NCBI RefSeq assembly: GCF_021088345.1
Contig: NZ_CP088156.1
Location: 1,488,001-1,552,000 of the forward strand
Origin: Bradyrhizobium ontarionense
Lineage (GTDB): Bacteria; Pseudomonadota; Alphaproteobacteria; Rhizobiales; Xanthobacteraceae
DNA: 64,000 bases
Reading direction: 5' to 3'
Below the pieces are notes generated by a model that was given only the letters and a program-made list of their open reading frames with translations, had not been told where the DNA came from and searched no databases. The translations under genes and the position numbers were made by a program. The first letter of the stretch is position 1, and the number at the start of each line of letters is the position of its first letter. Shown here one piece after another: positions 47,528-55,428 of the stretch.

Positions 47528-49813
47528 TCAACAATGCGGGACGTTCGGCGGACACCTCTTGCCGGCAGCAGGAGCCGGCCGCGGCGGTGGCGCCGCAGGC
47601 CTTGCCATCTGAGGCGGTGGCGCCGGCCGTGCCATGGCGGCCACCGGCGGCGGGCTGGGACGTGCGATAGGTGGCGGACTGGGTCGGGCCACCGCCGGCG
47701 GGGGAGCTGGACGCATCATAGGCGGTGGCGGCGGCCGGACCGGGGCCGCTCGGACCATGGGCGCGACCGGCGGTCGTGGCGGTGACGGCGGCGGACTCAG
47801 CCGAGCGACCGGCGGCGCGTGCCGTTGGATCGGCGGCGGCGCGGCCTGTTGGATCCGTGCTCGCGGCTCCGGTCCGCGCGGAACCGCAGCCGGCAGCACC
47901 GGGCGAGAGGTCGTGGTCGCTGGCCTCGTCGGGGGGGCAGCGGGCGCGCCGGGCGGCGTGCGGTTCGCATGCAGGCCGGAGATCGGCTGTCGCGACGGCG
48001 GCGTGCCGGTCGGTTGCGCCGCTTGAGCCGGGCCCGGCGCGGGTGCGGTCAGCGCCGACGGGCGCGCATTCGGAGCGGTGGCGGATGGCGGGATCGCGGG
48101 CGCACCGCGGCCGGGCACTGGAAGGGCGTTCGCGGCGGGCGCCGCCTGGCCTGGCCGGCCTGCCGGCGTCAGAGGCCCACCGGGCGCGACGTTGATTGCC
48201 GGTCCATGCCCTGCGGGACCGGCGGGCGCGCCAGGCAACGGCGCCTTGCCTTGCTGGATCAGCGCTGCTCGCTGCACCACCGCCGGCGGCAAGGCCGGCG
48301 TCACGGCAACCGGCGGCGACGTCGCCGCCGCCGCCGGGCCGGTCGCGATCGGCCCGGCGGGCGCCGGACGGTTGATCACGGTGGCGATGACGGTCGTGTT
48401 GTGGATGTTCTGGTAGATGATGTTGTTCGGCGGCGGCGCGACGAAGGCCGGTGGCCGGACATAGAGCGGGATCGGAATAAAGACCGGCTGGGGCAGGATG
48501 AACACGCCGACCGGCGCGAATGGCGGCGCCAGATCGACGAAATCAGGCGGTGGCGGCGGCAGCACGTAGATCGGCGGCGGTGGCGGCGGCACGAAGCCGA
48601 ACTCGGGATCCGAAAACAGCAGCACCGGACGTTCGACATAGATGACCTCATCGAGCGGCGGCGGCGGCACGTCATACTCGATCATTGCGAAGGTTGGCGG
48701 CGGCTCCGATGCGGCAGCCAAGATCGCCAGCCGACGCCGGGCGTCCGCGGCATGCGCGCCATAGGGATAGCGCTTCAGATAGGACCAGTAGGCCTCAGGG
48801 CTGTCGGTGCGATAGGTCCGCCGCCAGGTCAGCGCCTCGCGGCGGGCGGCAACGATGGCCCGCACGCGCCGGGCGAGCGGATCGTTCGGATAGGCGGCGA
48901 TGAAGTCCTCGTAGCCTTGCAGATTGTCGCGCTCCAGCGCCGCCGCATAGGCCTCCTGCACCGGCAGGTCGCGGATCGGCCGCGCGCGCAGCGCCGCCGC
49001 CTGCTCGGCCGAAGCCTGCGTGGCGGGCGCATCCGGCGCCCGCTCGAAGAACGTGAAGGTCGTCTGGACCTTCTGCGCATCCCAGGGCACCTGGGCGCCC
49101 TTGGTCGCTTCGTTGACACGCAGCCGAAGGCGATCGAATAGCTCGGGCAACAACAAGCCGCCGGTGCGGATCATTTCCGCAAGCGACTGGGCGTACATGC
49201 CGTAGGAACCGGTTTCGGTCGGAGCGATGGTCCCCGGAGCCGCGTTGAAGGCGATCAGCATGTTGTTGTCGGGCTCGACCAGCGCCAGCCCGCCGGCGAT
49301 CGTCGGACCGCTTGCGATGAAAGGCTGCTGACGCGCCGCATCGAGCACGACGACGCTGGCCTTCACCGGCGTCGCCGCAAGCTGGCGGATGTAGTCGCTG
49401 AGGCGCAGGCCCTCGGTCGGAATGTCGACGTCGCTGCCGACGTTGGCATCGACGGGAAGAAAATAGTTCTCGCCGGCGAGCTGCATGCCGTAGCCGGCAA
49501 GATAGACCATCGCGACGGTGTCGCCGTCGGACGACTGGGCCTTGTGAATGAAATCGCGAAAGCTCTTGCGCAGCGTGTCGGCATCGAGGTCGCGGGCGCC
49601 GACCACGTCGAAGCCCGCCGCCTGCAGCGTCTGCGCAATCAGGCCGGCGTCGTTGGCCGCCGTGGCCAGCGGCCCCTTGGCATAGGCGCCGTTCCCGATG
49701 ACGAGCGCGATGCGCTTCTCCGGCGCGGGCTGCTGCGCTGCGGCAGGCCAGACCGGAGCTGCCAGCGCGAGCAGGCAGAGCGAGACACAGCAAAAGATCC
49801 TGGGCAAGCGCAT
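47528..49813 (-). CDS. secreted caspase-fold protein with both catalytic residues replaced; proline-rich tail
   Basis: 761 residues. Signal peptide (residues 1-26, cut after AAA), caspase p20 domain about 31-260: RIALVIGNGAYAKGPLATAA, AMVYLAGYGMQLAGENYFLP, KASVVVLDAARQQPF. In active C14 peptidases the first site is GHG and the second DAC; here His is Tyr108 and Cys is Ala160, so the enzyme cannot work by the normal dyad. Residues about 260-400 are helical with repeat-like text, and about 400-755 are very rich in Pro and Ala (PPPPPPIYVLPPPPPDFVD), ending KRCPPNVPHC. Upstream of the protease/FHA pair on the same strand. A scaffold or sensor role is inferred. Confidence 0.88.
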   Translation of the reverse strand: MRLPRIFCCVSLCLLALAAPVWPAAAQQPAPEKRIALVIGNGAYAKGPLATAANDAGLIAQTLQAAGFDVVGARDLDADTLRKSFRDFIHKAQSSDGDTVAMVYLAGYGMQLAGENYFLPVDANVGSDVDIPTEGLRLSDYIRQLAATPVKASVVVLDAARQQPFIASGPTIAGGLALVEPDNNMLIAFNAAPGTIAPTETGSYGMYAQSLAEMIRTGGLLLPELFDRLRLRVNEATKGAQVPWDAQKVQTTFTFFERAPDAPATQASAEQAAALRARPIRDLPVQEAYAAALERDNLQGYEDFIAAYPNDPLARRVRAIVAARREALTWRRTYRTDSPEAYWSYLKRYPYGAHAADARRRLAILAAASEPPPTFAMIEYDVPPPPLDEVIYVERPVLLFSDPEFGFVPPPPPPIYVLPPPPPDFVDLAPPFAPVGVFILPQPVFIPIPLYVRPPAFVAPPPNNIIYQNIHNTTVIATVINRPAPAGPIATGPAAAATSPPVAVTPALPPAVVQRAALIQQGKAPLPGAPAGPAGHGPAINVAPGGPLTPAGRPGQAAPAANALPVPGRGAPAIPPSATAPNARPSALTAPAPGPAQAAQPTGTPPSRQPISGLHANRTPPGAPAAPPTRPATTTSRPVLPAAVPRGPEPRARIQQAAPPPIQRHAPPVARLSPPPSPPRPPVAPMVRAAPVRPPPPPMMRPAPPPAVARPSPPPIARPSPPPVAAMARPAPPPQMARPAAPPPRPAPAAGKRCPPNVPHC

Positions 49814-49944
49814 GACGATTCGAGCCCCTTCAAGGCATCCCGCCCGGATTCAGCAGGAGGATGGCTGAACCGCGGTTGAACGGAGGCGTCTCCGTACAGC
49901 CGACGCGCAGCTTTTTCGTTCCGTGTCCCCGGTTTCACCGGCGC

Positions 49945-49965
49945 GGCGGCCAAGCCAAGGCCGCC
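49945..49965 (-). terminator. weak hairpin behind dnaE
   Basis: ggcggcc - aagccaa - ggccgcc, 7-bp arms, 24 bases beyond the dnaE stop. There is no U tract, so rho-dependent or transcript-stabilising only. Confidence 0.3.
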
Positions 49966-49988
49966 TCATCGGAAACGACCGCGGACGA

Positions 49989-52900
49989 TCAAAGCTGCTG
50001 CACGTCGACCACGCCGGTCACCGCCTTGATGGCGCCAGCGATTTGTGGCGAAACCTTGAAGCGCCCGGGCAGCTTCATCTCCACCTCGGTCTCGAGGTCG
50101 AGCATCATGACCAGCGACACCTCGCCCTCGCCGGCGGCGGCCCGCGGCGCCAGCGGTGGCGCGGCCGCCTTGGCCGCGGCACCATGGCCGTTGGCCGGCG
50201 CTGCTTCCGGCCCCTGCAGCCGCCTGACGATTGAATCGAGCGGCTTGGTGTCGCGCAGGAAGATGCGCAGGCCGCGCTGCGTCTTGGCGGCAGCATCGTC
50301 GAGCGGCTCGGCATGAAGCACGCGGGCGCGGACGTCGTCACCCTGCAGCTCGGCGCCGAGTTGCAGCAGCACCGCAGCCCCAGGCTCGAGCACGTCGCGA
50401 TATTGCGCGAGACCTTCGGAAAACAGCACGGCCTCGAAATGGCCGGTCGGATCGGACAGGCCCATGATGCCCATCTTGTTGCCGGTCTTGGTACGGCGCT
50501 CCATGCGTGACACCACGGTGGCGGCGACCTTGCCGGCGGTCGCGCCGGTCTTCACCGCGCGCGAGAACTCGGCCCAGCTCTGCACGCGCAGGCGCTTCAG
50601 CGCCGCGGCGTAATCGTCGAGCGGATGCCCCGACAGGAAGAAGCCGATCGCGTCATATTCGCGCCGCAGCCGCTCGGCTGGCAGCCAGTTCTCGATGTTC
50701 GGCAGGATGATCGCGGGCGCATCGGCGGCGTTGCCGAACATGTCGTTCTGGCCCGATGTGGCGGCCTCATTGGCACGCTGGCAGGCCGCGACGATGGCGT
50801 CGGCGCCGGCAAACACGCGCGCGCGGTTCTTGTCGAGCCCATCGAAGGCGCCGGCCGCGGCCAGCGTCTCGATGATGCGCTTGTTGATCGCGCGCGGATT
50901 GACGCGGGCGGCGAAGTCGGCGAGCGAGGTGAACGGGCCCCCCTTGTTGCGGGCCTCCACGATCATTTCGATCGCCTGCGGTCCGACGCCCTTGAGCGCT
51001 GCCAGCGCATAGAAGATCGTGTTGCCGCTGACCTCGAAGGTCGGACCCGACCGGTTGATCGACGGCGGCTCGACCTTGATGCTCAGACGCTGCGCCTCGG
51101 CGCGGAATTCCGACAGCTTGTCGGTGTTGTTGAGATCGAGCGTCATCGATGCGGCGATGAACTCGACCGGATAGTGCGCCTTCATATAGGCGGTGTGATA
51201 CGACACCAGCGCATAGGCGGCCGCGTGCGACTTGTTGAAGCCGTAGTCGGCGAACTTCGCGAGCAGGTCGAAGATGGTGTCGGCCTGGTCCTTGGGCACG
51301 CCGTTCTGGGTCGCGCCTTCGACGAAGCGGACACGCTGCTTGTCCATCTCGGCGCGGATCTTCTTGCCCATGGCGCGGCGCAGCAGGTCGGCTTCGCCGA
51401 GCGAATAGCCGGACATCTGCTGCGCGACCTGCATCACCTGCTCCTGGTAGATGATGACGCCGAAGGTCTCCTTGAGGATCGGCTCCAGGATCGGGTGCAG
51501 ATATTCCGGCTCCTCCTCGCCGTGCTTGCGCGCGCAATAGGTCGGGATGTTCGCCATCGGGCCCGGCCGGTACAACGCGACCAGCGCGATGATGTCCTCG
51601 AAACGGTCGGGACGCATGTCGATCAGCGCCCGCCGCATGCCCTGGCTTTCAACCTGGAACACGCCGACCACATCGCCGCGCGCCAGCATCTGATAGCTCG
51701 GCGCATCGTCGATCGGCAAGGTCGCGAGATCGACATGGACGTCGCGCTGCTTCAAGAGCTTGACCGCGACATCGAGCACGGTCAGCGTCTTCAGGCCGAG
51801 GAAGTCGAACTTGACGAGGCCGGCCGGCTCCACCCACTTCATGTTGAACTGGGTGACCGGCATGTCCGATTTCGGATCGCGATACATCGGCACCAGCTCG
51901 CTGAGCGGGCGGTCGCCGATCACGATGCCTGCAGCGTGGGTCGAGGCGTGCCGCGTCAGACCCTCGAGGCGCATCGCGATGTCGAAGGCGCGCGCCACCA
52001 CCGGGTCCTCGTCACGGAACGCCTGCAGCTTCGGCTCGCCCTCGATGGCCGCGGCAAGCGTCACCGGCGCGGCCGGATTCTGCGGCACCAATTTGGTGAG
52101 CTTGTCGACCTGGCCATAGGGCATCTGCAGCACGCGGCCGACGTCGCGCAGCACACCGCGCGCCTGCAGCGTGCCGAAAGTGATGATCTGCGCCACCTGG
52201 TCGCGGCCGTAACGCTGCTGAACGTAGGAGATCACCTCGCCGCGACGGTCCTGGCAGAAGTCGATGTCGAAGTCCGGCATCGACACGCGCTCGGGATTGA
52301 GGAAGCGCTCGAACAGCAGCGCGAAGCGCATCGGGTCGAGGTCGGTGATGGTCAGCACCCAGGCCACCAGTGAGCCGGCGCCGGAGCCGCGGCCCGGGCC
52401 GACCGGAATGCCGTGCGCCTTCGCCCATTTGATGAAGTCGGACACGATCAGGAAGTAGCCCGCATATTTCATGCGCATGATGACGTCGAGCTCGAACGCC
52501 AGCCGCTTCTGATAGTCCTCCTCGGTCATGCCCGGCGCCATGCCGTGCACCTTGAGGCGCCGCTCCAAGCCCTCCTCGGCCTGTCGCTTCAGCTCGGCCG
52601 CCTCGGCGCTCGCGGCGTCCACGGCATCGGTGCCGGTGCCGGCGCCGACCGTGAACAGCGGCAGGATGGGCTTGCGCGTGCGCGGCCGATACGAGCAGCG
52701 CTCGGCGATCTCGACCGTCGAGGCCAAGGCCTCCGGAATGTCGGCAAACAGCACCGCCATTTCGGCGCGCGTCTTGAACCGATGCTCCGGCGTCAGCTGC
52801 ACGCGCTCGGTATCGGCGATGAGGTGGCCGCCGGCGATGCACAGCAGCGCATCATGCGCCTCGTAGTCGTCGGTCGTCGCGAAATAGGGTTCGTTGGTCG

Positions 52901-53519
52901 CCACCAGCGGCAGCCCCTTGCCGAAGGCAATGTCGATCAAACCACTCTCGACGCGGCGTTCACGATCGACGCCATGGCGCTGCAGCTCGATGTACAGGCG
53001 GTCGCCGAACAGGCTTGCCAGCCGCTCGCAGCGTTGCGTCGCCAAGGCGGCCATGTCGTGCTGGATCGCAAGCGAGATCGGGCCGTCCGGACCGCCGGTC
53101 AGCGCGATCACGCCATCGACGCCCTCCTTCAGCCAGTCGAACTTGATGTGCGGCGCCTGGTGCGTCGGCGTGTCCAGAAACGCGCGCGAGTTCAGCCGCA
53201 TCAGGTGGCGGTAGCCTTCCTCGCGCGCCGCCAGCAGGACGATTCGCGACGGCTGCGCCACCGCGGCGGCGTTGCGGGCATTGGGGTCCATGTCGCCGAA
53301 GTCGATCGCGAGCTCGCAGCCCACGATCGGCTGGATGCCGTAGCCCGCCATCTTGTCGGAGAATTCGAGCCCGCCGAACATGTTGTCGGTGTCGGTCAGC
53401 GCCAGCGCCGGCTGGCGGTCAGCCTTGGCGAGCTCGCCCAGCTTGGCGATCTTGATCGAGCCCTTCAGCAGCGAATAGGCGGAATGGACGTGGAGATGGA
53501 CGAATCCGGCGCTGGACAT
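49989..53519 (-). CDS. dnaE: DNA polymerase III alpha subunit
   Basis: Replicative polymerase catalytic subunit, 1176 residues. PHP domain first (FVHLHVHSAYSLLKGSIKIA), palm domain with GPGRGSGAGSLVAWVL and the metal-binding PDFDIDFCQDRR, fingers, tandem HhH and a C-terminal OB fold (VVSRMERRTKTGNKMGIMGL). ATG 53519 (MSSAGFVHLHVHS) is chosen; the open frame continues 105 bases upstream without homology. It lies 182 bases downstream of the SOS micropeptide gene on the same strand. Confidence 0.97.
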   Translation of the reverse strand: MSSAGFVHLHVHSAYSLLKGSIKIAKLGELAKADRQPALALTDTDNMFGGLEFSDKMAGYGIQPIVGCELAIDFGDMDPNARNAAAVAQPSRIVLLAAREEGYRHLMRLNSRAFLDTPTHQAPHIKFDWLKEGVDGVIALTGGPDGPISLAIQHDMAALATQRCERLASLFGDRLYIELQRHGVDRERRVESGLIDIAFGKGLPLVATNEPYFATTDDYEAHDALLCIAGGHLIADTERVQLTPEHRFKTRAEMAVLFADIPEALASTVEIAERCSYRPRTRKPILPLFTVGAGTGTDAVDAASAEAAELKRQAEEGLERRLKVHGMAPGMTEEDYQKRLAFELDVIMRMKYAGYFLIVSDFIKWAKAHGIPVGPGRGSGAGSLVAWVLTITDLDPMRFALLFERFLNPERVSMPDFDIDFCQDRRGEVISYVQQRYGRDQVAQIITFGTLQARGVLRDVGRVLQMPYGQVDKLTKLVPQNPAAPVTLAAAIEGEPKLQAFRDEDPVVARAFDIAMRLEGLTRHASTHAAGIVIGDRPLSELVPMYRDPKSDMPVTQFNMKWVEPAGLVKFDFLGLKTLTVLDVAVKLLKQRDVHVDLATLPIDDAPSYQMLARGDVVGVFQVESQGMRRALIDMRPDRFEDIIALVALYRPGPMANIPTYCARKHGEEEPEYLHPILEPILKETFGVIIYQEQVMQVAQQMSGYSLGEADLLRRAMGKKIRAEMDKQRVRFVEGATQNGVPKDQADTIFDLLAKFADYGFNKSHAAAYALVSYHTAYMKAHYPVEFIAASMTLDLNNTDKLSEFRAEAQRLSIKVEPPSINRSGPTFEVSGNTIFYALAALKGVGPQAIEMIVEARNKGGPFTSLADFAARVNPRAINKRIIETLAAAGAFDGLDKNRARVFAGADAIVAACQRANEAATSGQNDMFGNAADAPAIILPNIENWLPAERLRREYDAIGFFLSGHPLDDYAAALKRLRVQSWAEFSRAVKTGATAGKVAATVVSRMERRTKTGNKMGIMGLSDPTGHFEAVLFSEGLAQYRDVLEPGAAVLLQLGAELQGDDVRARVLHAEPLDDAAAKTQRGLRIFLRDTKPLDSIVRRLQGPEAAPANGHGAAAKAAAPPLAPRAAAGEGEVSLVMMLDLETEVEMKLPGRFKVSPQIAGAIKAVTGVVDVQQL

Positions 53520-53701
53520 GCTCGCCTTGCAACTTCCCTTGGGACTTTCCGAGACTACGGCGTGGCGTTGGCCGGCAGCGGCTGGATCACCCGATCCCGG
53601 CCCATCACCGACTCGCCCAGCCATGATATCGGATCAGCTGCAGGCGAGTCCGTCGGCGGCTCGCTTTGTCCCGCTTTTCCCCAGTGGCAGCCCTGGAAAA
53701 C

Positions 53702-53800
53702 TCAAAGCTGGGGAATGATTTGCGCCCAGAGCGCGATCATCCCGACGAACAGCGTGATCGACGCCAGTGCGGCGGCTTCTTCGACGAAAACCTTCAGCAT
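53702..53800 (-). CDS. 32-residue membrane micropeptide under double LexA-box control
   Basis: ATG 53800-53798 to TGA 53704-53702. The start is fixed: an in-frame TAG lies six codons upstream and no other start codon occurs between. A strong ribosome-binding site GGGAGG sits 5-6 bases before the ATG. The product has a short charged start (MLKVFVEE), a single hydrophobic span of about 21 residues (positions 9-29, including SITLFVGMIALWAQII) and ends IPQL. Two perfect LexA boxes (53819-53851) cover its promoter. Size, membrane span and SOS control match the Caulobacter division inhibitor SidA in type; sequence relation to it was not tested. Too short for routine gene callers. Confidence 0.75.
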   Translation of the reverse strand: MLKVFVEEAAALASITLFVGMIALWAQIIPQL

Positions 53801-53818
53801 GGGGACCTCCCTGAGCTA

Positions 53819-53833
53819 GAACATACAAGGAAC
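53819..53833 (-). promoter_or_regulatory. LexA box 1 (start-proximal)
   Basis: gaac-atacaag-gaac on the plus strand, a perfect GAAC-N7-GAAC alphaproteobacterial SOS box, 18 bases before the micropeptide ATG and over the expected transcription start. Confidence 0.85.
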
Positions 53834-53860
53834 ATTGTTCCTTTTTTGTTCTCAGGTCAA
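53832..53860 (-). promoter_or_regulatory. promoter of the SOS micropeptide
   Basis: Minus strand TTGACC (53860-53855), 17-base spacer, CAATGT (53837-53832). The -35 is good and the -10 poor. Box 2 fills the spacer and box 1 starts at the -10, the geometry of a repressed SOS promoter. Confidence 0.55.
53837..53851 (-). promoter_or_regulatory. LexA box 2 (promoter spacer)
   Basis: gttc-ctttttt-gttc on the plus strand, a perfect GTTC-N7-GTTC box, three bases from box 1; the junction gaac-att-gttc is itself a palindrome. Confidence 0.85.
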
Positions 53861-53922
53861 GCGTCTCGACAGATCCCGCCCGCACTGCTCGCGGCGCGTG
53901 GTTAATCCGGATCGCACGCACG

Positions 53923-53955
53923 AAAAACCCCGGCACGAGATCGCGCCGGGGTTTT
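53923..53955 (-). terminator. terminator of the outer-membrane barrel gene
   Basis: aaaaccccggc (53924-53934) pairs perfectly with gccggggtttt (53945-53955). On the minus strand the stem ends in TTTTT, 30 bases after the stop of the porin-like gene. It insulates that gene from the SOS promoter downstream. Confidence 0.88.
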
Positions 53956-53984
53956 CAGATCCGCCGATCTGAGGCCGTCGTGCC

Positions 53985-54698
53985 TCAGTACCTGGAGACG
54001 ACCGGGCCGCCGAATCGGTAGTTCAGGCGGGCGGTGAACAGGTCGACGTCCTGCTTGATGCTGTCGGAACCGAACGCGCCGAAGCTGACGGTCTGACGAT
54101 CCATGAACAGATGGTCGTATTCGACGCCCAGCGACCAGTTCGGCGCGAAGCCGTATTCGAGGCCGGCACCGATGACGCCGCCCCAGCGCGTATTGTCGTT
54201 GGAGGCGAGGAACCCGCCGGTCGCCGCGTTGGTGATCGTGTACTTGTTGCTGGTCACCGCAGCACCGCCCTTGGCGTACAGCAGCACGTTATTGAAGGCG
54301 TAGCCGACTTGGCCGGTGAACAGCCCGAACGCATCGGTCTTGGTGCGGTTGCGGGTCGCGAACACCGCGCTCACATTGTCACCGGAGAGGTCGGCCCAGT
54401 TGCCCTGCGCCTCGACGCCGAACACGAACTGATTCATCTGCCACCGATAGCCCACCTGACCACCGACGGTGCCGCCGGACGCATCGTGCGAGCCCTCACG
54501 TCCGCCGCCGACCAGGTCCCAGGTATTCTTGCTCCAGCCGCCGCCACCGTTCACACCGATGTAGAAGCCGCTCCAGTCATAGATCGCAGCCATCACCGGC
54601 GGCGGCGCCTTCGTGTAGGGACGCGCGGCAAGGTCCGCGGCCAGCGCCGGCGAGGCCAGCACCACGAGCGCCGTCGTCATCAACAGAAGTTTCTTCAT
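53985..54698 (-). CDS. outer-membrane beta-barrel protein (Omp25/Omp31-like)
   Basis: 237 residues: signal peptide KKLLLMTTALVVLASPALAA, then an 8-strand porin-like barrel with the family phrases YDWSGFYIGVNGGGGW, GGQVGYRWQMNQFVFGVEAQ, LFTGQVGYAFNNVLLYAKGG, GAGLEYGFAPNWSLGVEYDH, ending TARLNYRFGGPVVSRY. ATG 54698 is preferred to the adjacent GTG. Structural outer-membrane protein of alphaproteobacteria. A paralogue lies at 55429-56202. Confidence 0.92.
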   Translation of the reverse strand: MKKLLLMTTALVVLASPALAADLAARPYTKAPPPVMAAIYDWSGFYIGVNGGGGWSKNTWDLVGGGREGSHDASGGTVGGQVGYRWQMNQFVFGVEAQGNWADLSGDNVSAVFATRNRTKTDAFGLFTGQVGYAFNNVLLYAKGGAAVTSNKYTITNAATGGFLASNDNTRWGGVIGAGLEYGFAPNWSLGVEYDHLFMDRQTVSFGAFGSDSIKQDVDLFTARLNYRFGGPVVSRY

Positions 54699-54970
54699 CA
54701 CAGGTCCAGTCTCGTCTCAATTGGCCCCCAGGCCAGCCGCATGTCTTACTGATCTGTGCCACAATTGCTGTAGCGGAGAGGTCACAGATCGCTTCTGAAA
54801 CAGCGCGAGACATGACTGGAAATTAATCTGCAATCACAGTGTGTTGATGGAACTTTTCGATATGAAATCAGGGACTGACCGACTACACACACGATCAGGC
54901 TTTCGCGTCATCGCTTCGCCGTATCGCGCGCGAGTTCTGGTCATCAAGGGATGAAGGGGAGAGATTGCTG

Positions 54971-55306
54971 ATGCGTGACGTGTTCTTTGCGGCCCTGGCT
55001 GCAGCCGGCCTCGTGGTCGCAGTCCATGCCCCGGCGCAGGCCGTCGGCATCAGGCATGCGTTCTGCCTGCAGGGCGACCAGTTTCCGGGCTTGAGCAACT
55101 GCACCTTCGACACTTATGCGCAGTGCCAGGCCACGGCGTCGGGACGCCTGCTGTATTGCGTCGCGAATCCCTACTTCGCCGGCGTCAGCAATGACCCACG
55201 GGCGACGCCCTATCCCTATCCTCACAGACAGCGGATCAAGCCACGGCCGCCCGCGCCGAATCCGTTCGCTCCGCTGCCCAACCCGTTCGTGTTCGAAGAG
55301 GATTGA
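54971..55306 (+). CDS. DUF3551-type small secreted protein
   Basis: 111 residues. Signal peptide RDVFFAALAAAGLVVAVHAP (cut after AQA), then the family pattern of conserved Cys: HAFCLQGDQFPGLSNCTFDT, YAQCQATASGRLLYCVANPY. Proline-rich tail ending NPFVFEED. The family is expanded in Bradyrhizobium; function unknown, periplasmic or secreted with probable disulfides. The 270-base region upstream shows no further gene. Confidence 0.85.
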   Translation: MRDVFFAALAAAGLVVAVHAPAQAVGIRHAFCLQGDQFPGLSNCTFDTYAQCQATASGRLLYCVANPYFAGVSNDPRATPYPYPHRQRIKPRPPAPNPFAPLPNPFVFEED

Positions 55307-55371
55307 GCCCGGAGGCGCCCCAAATGCGCGCCTCCTCCGCCGCGTGTTTCATGTGGCCGAATCACTGAGCC

Positions 55372-55407
55372 GAGAGCTCGTCGAAGCCATGACTTCGACG
55401 AACTCTC
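55372..55407. terminator. bidirectional terminator-like hairpin between convergent genes
   Basis: gagagctcgtcgaag (55372-55386) and cttcgacgaactctc (55393-55407) form a 15-bp stem with one mismatch and a 6-nt loop, midway between the DUF3551 gene and the convergent barrel gene. No long T tract on either side. Confidence 0.55.
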
Positions 55408-55428
55408 GCAATCAGCAGCGAAGCATGA

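Noticed and set aside
47528..48100. Tandem-repeat/CRISPR-like pattern in GC-rich DNA
   Set aside because: Period-3 pattern from Pro/Ala codons of the caspase-like protein tail; no spacers.
50625..52373. 582-codon plus-strand frame opposite dnaE
   Set aside because: Antisense shadow; the polymerase motifs lie on the minus strand.
53634..53936. 100-codon minus-strand frame covering the LexA boxes
   Set aside because: It reads through the terminator and the promoter in a different frame from the micropeptide, with no ribosome-binding site and no domain.
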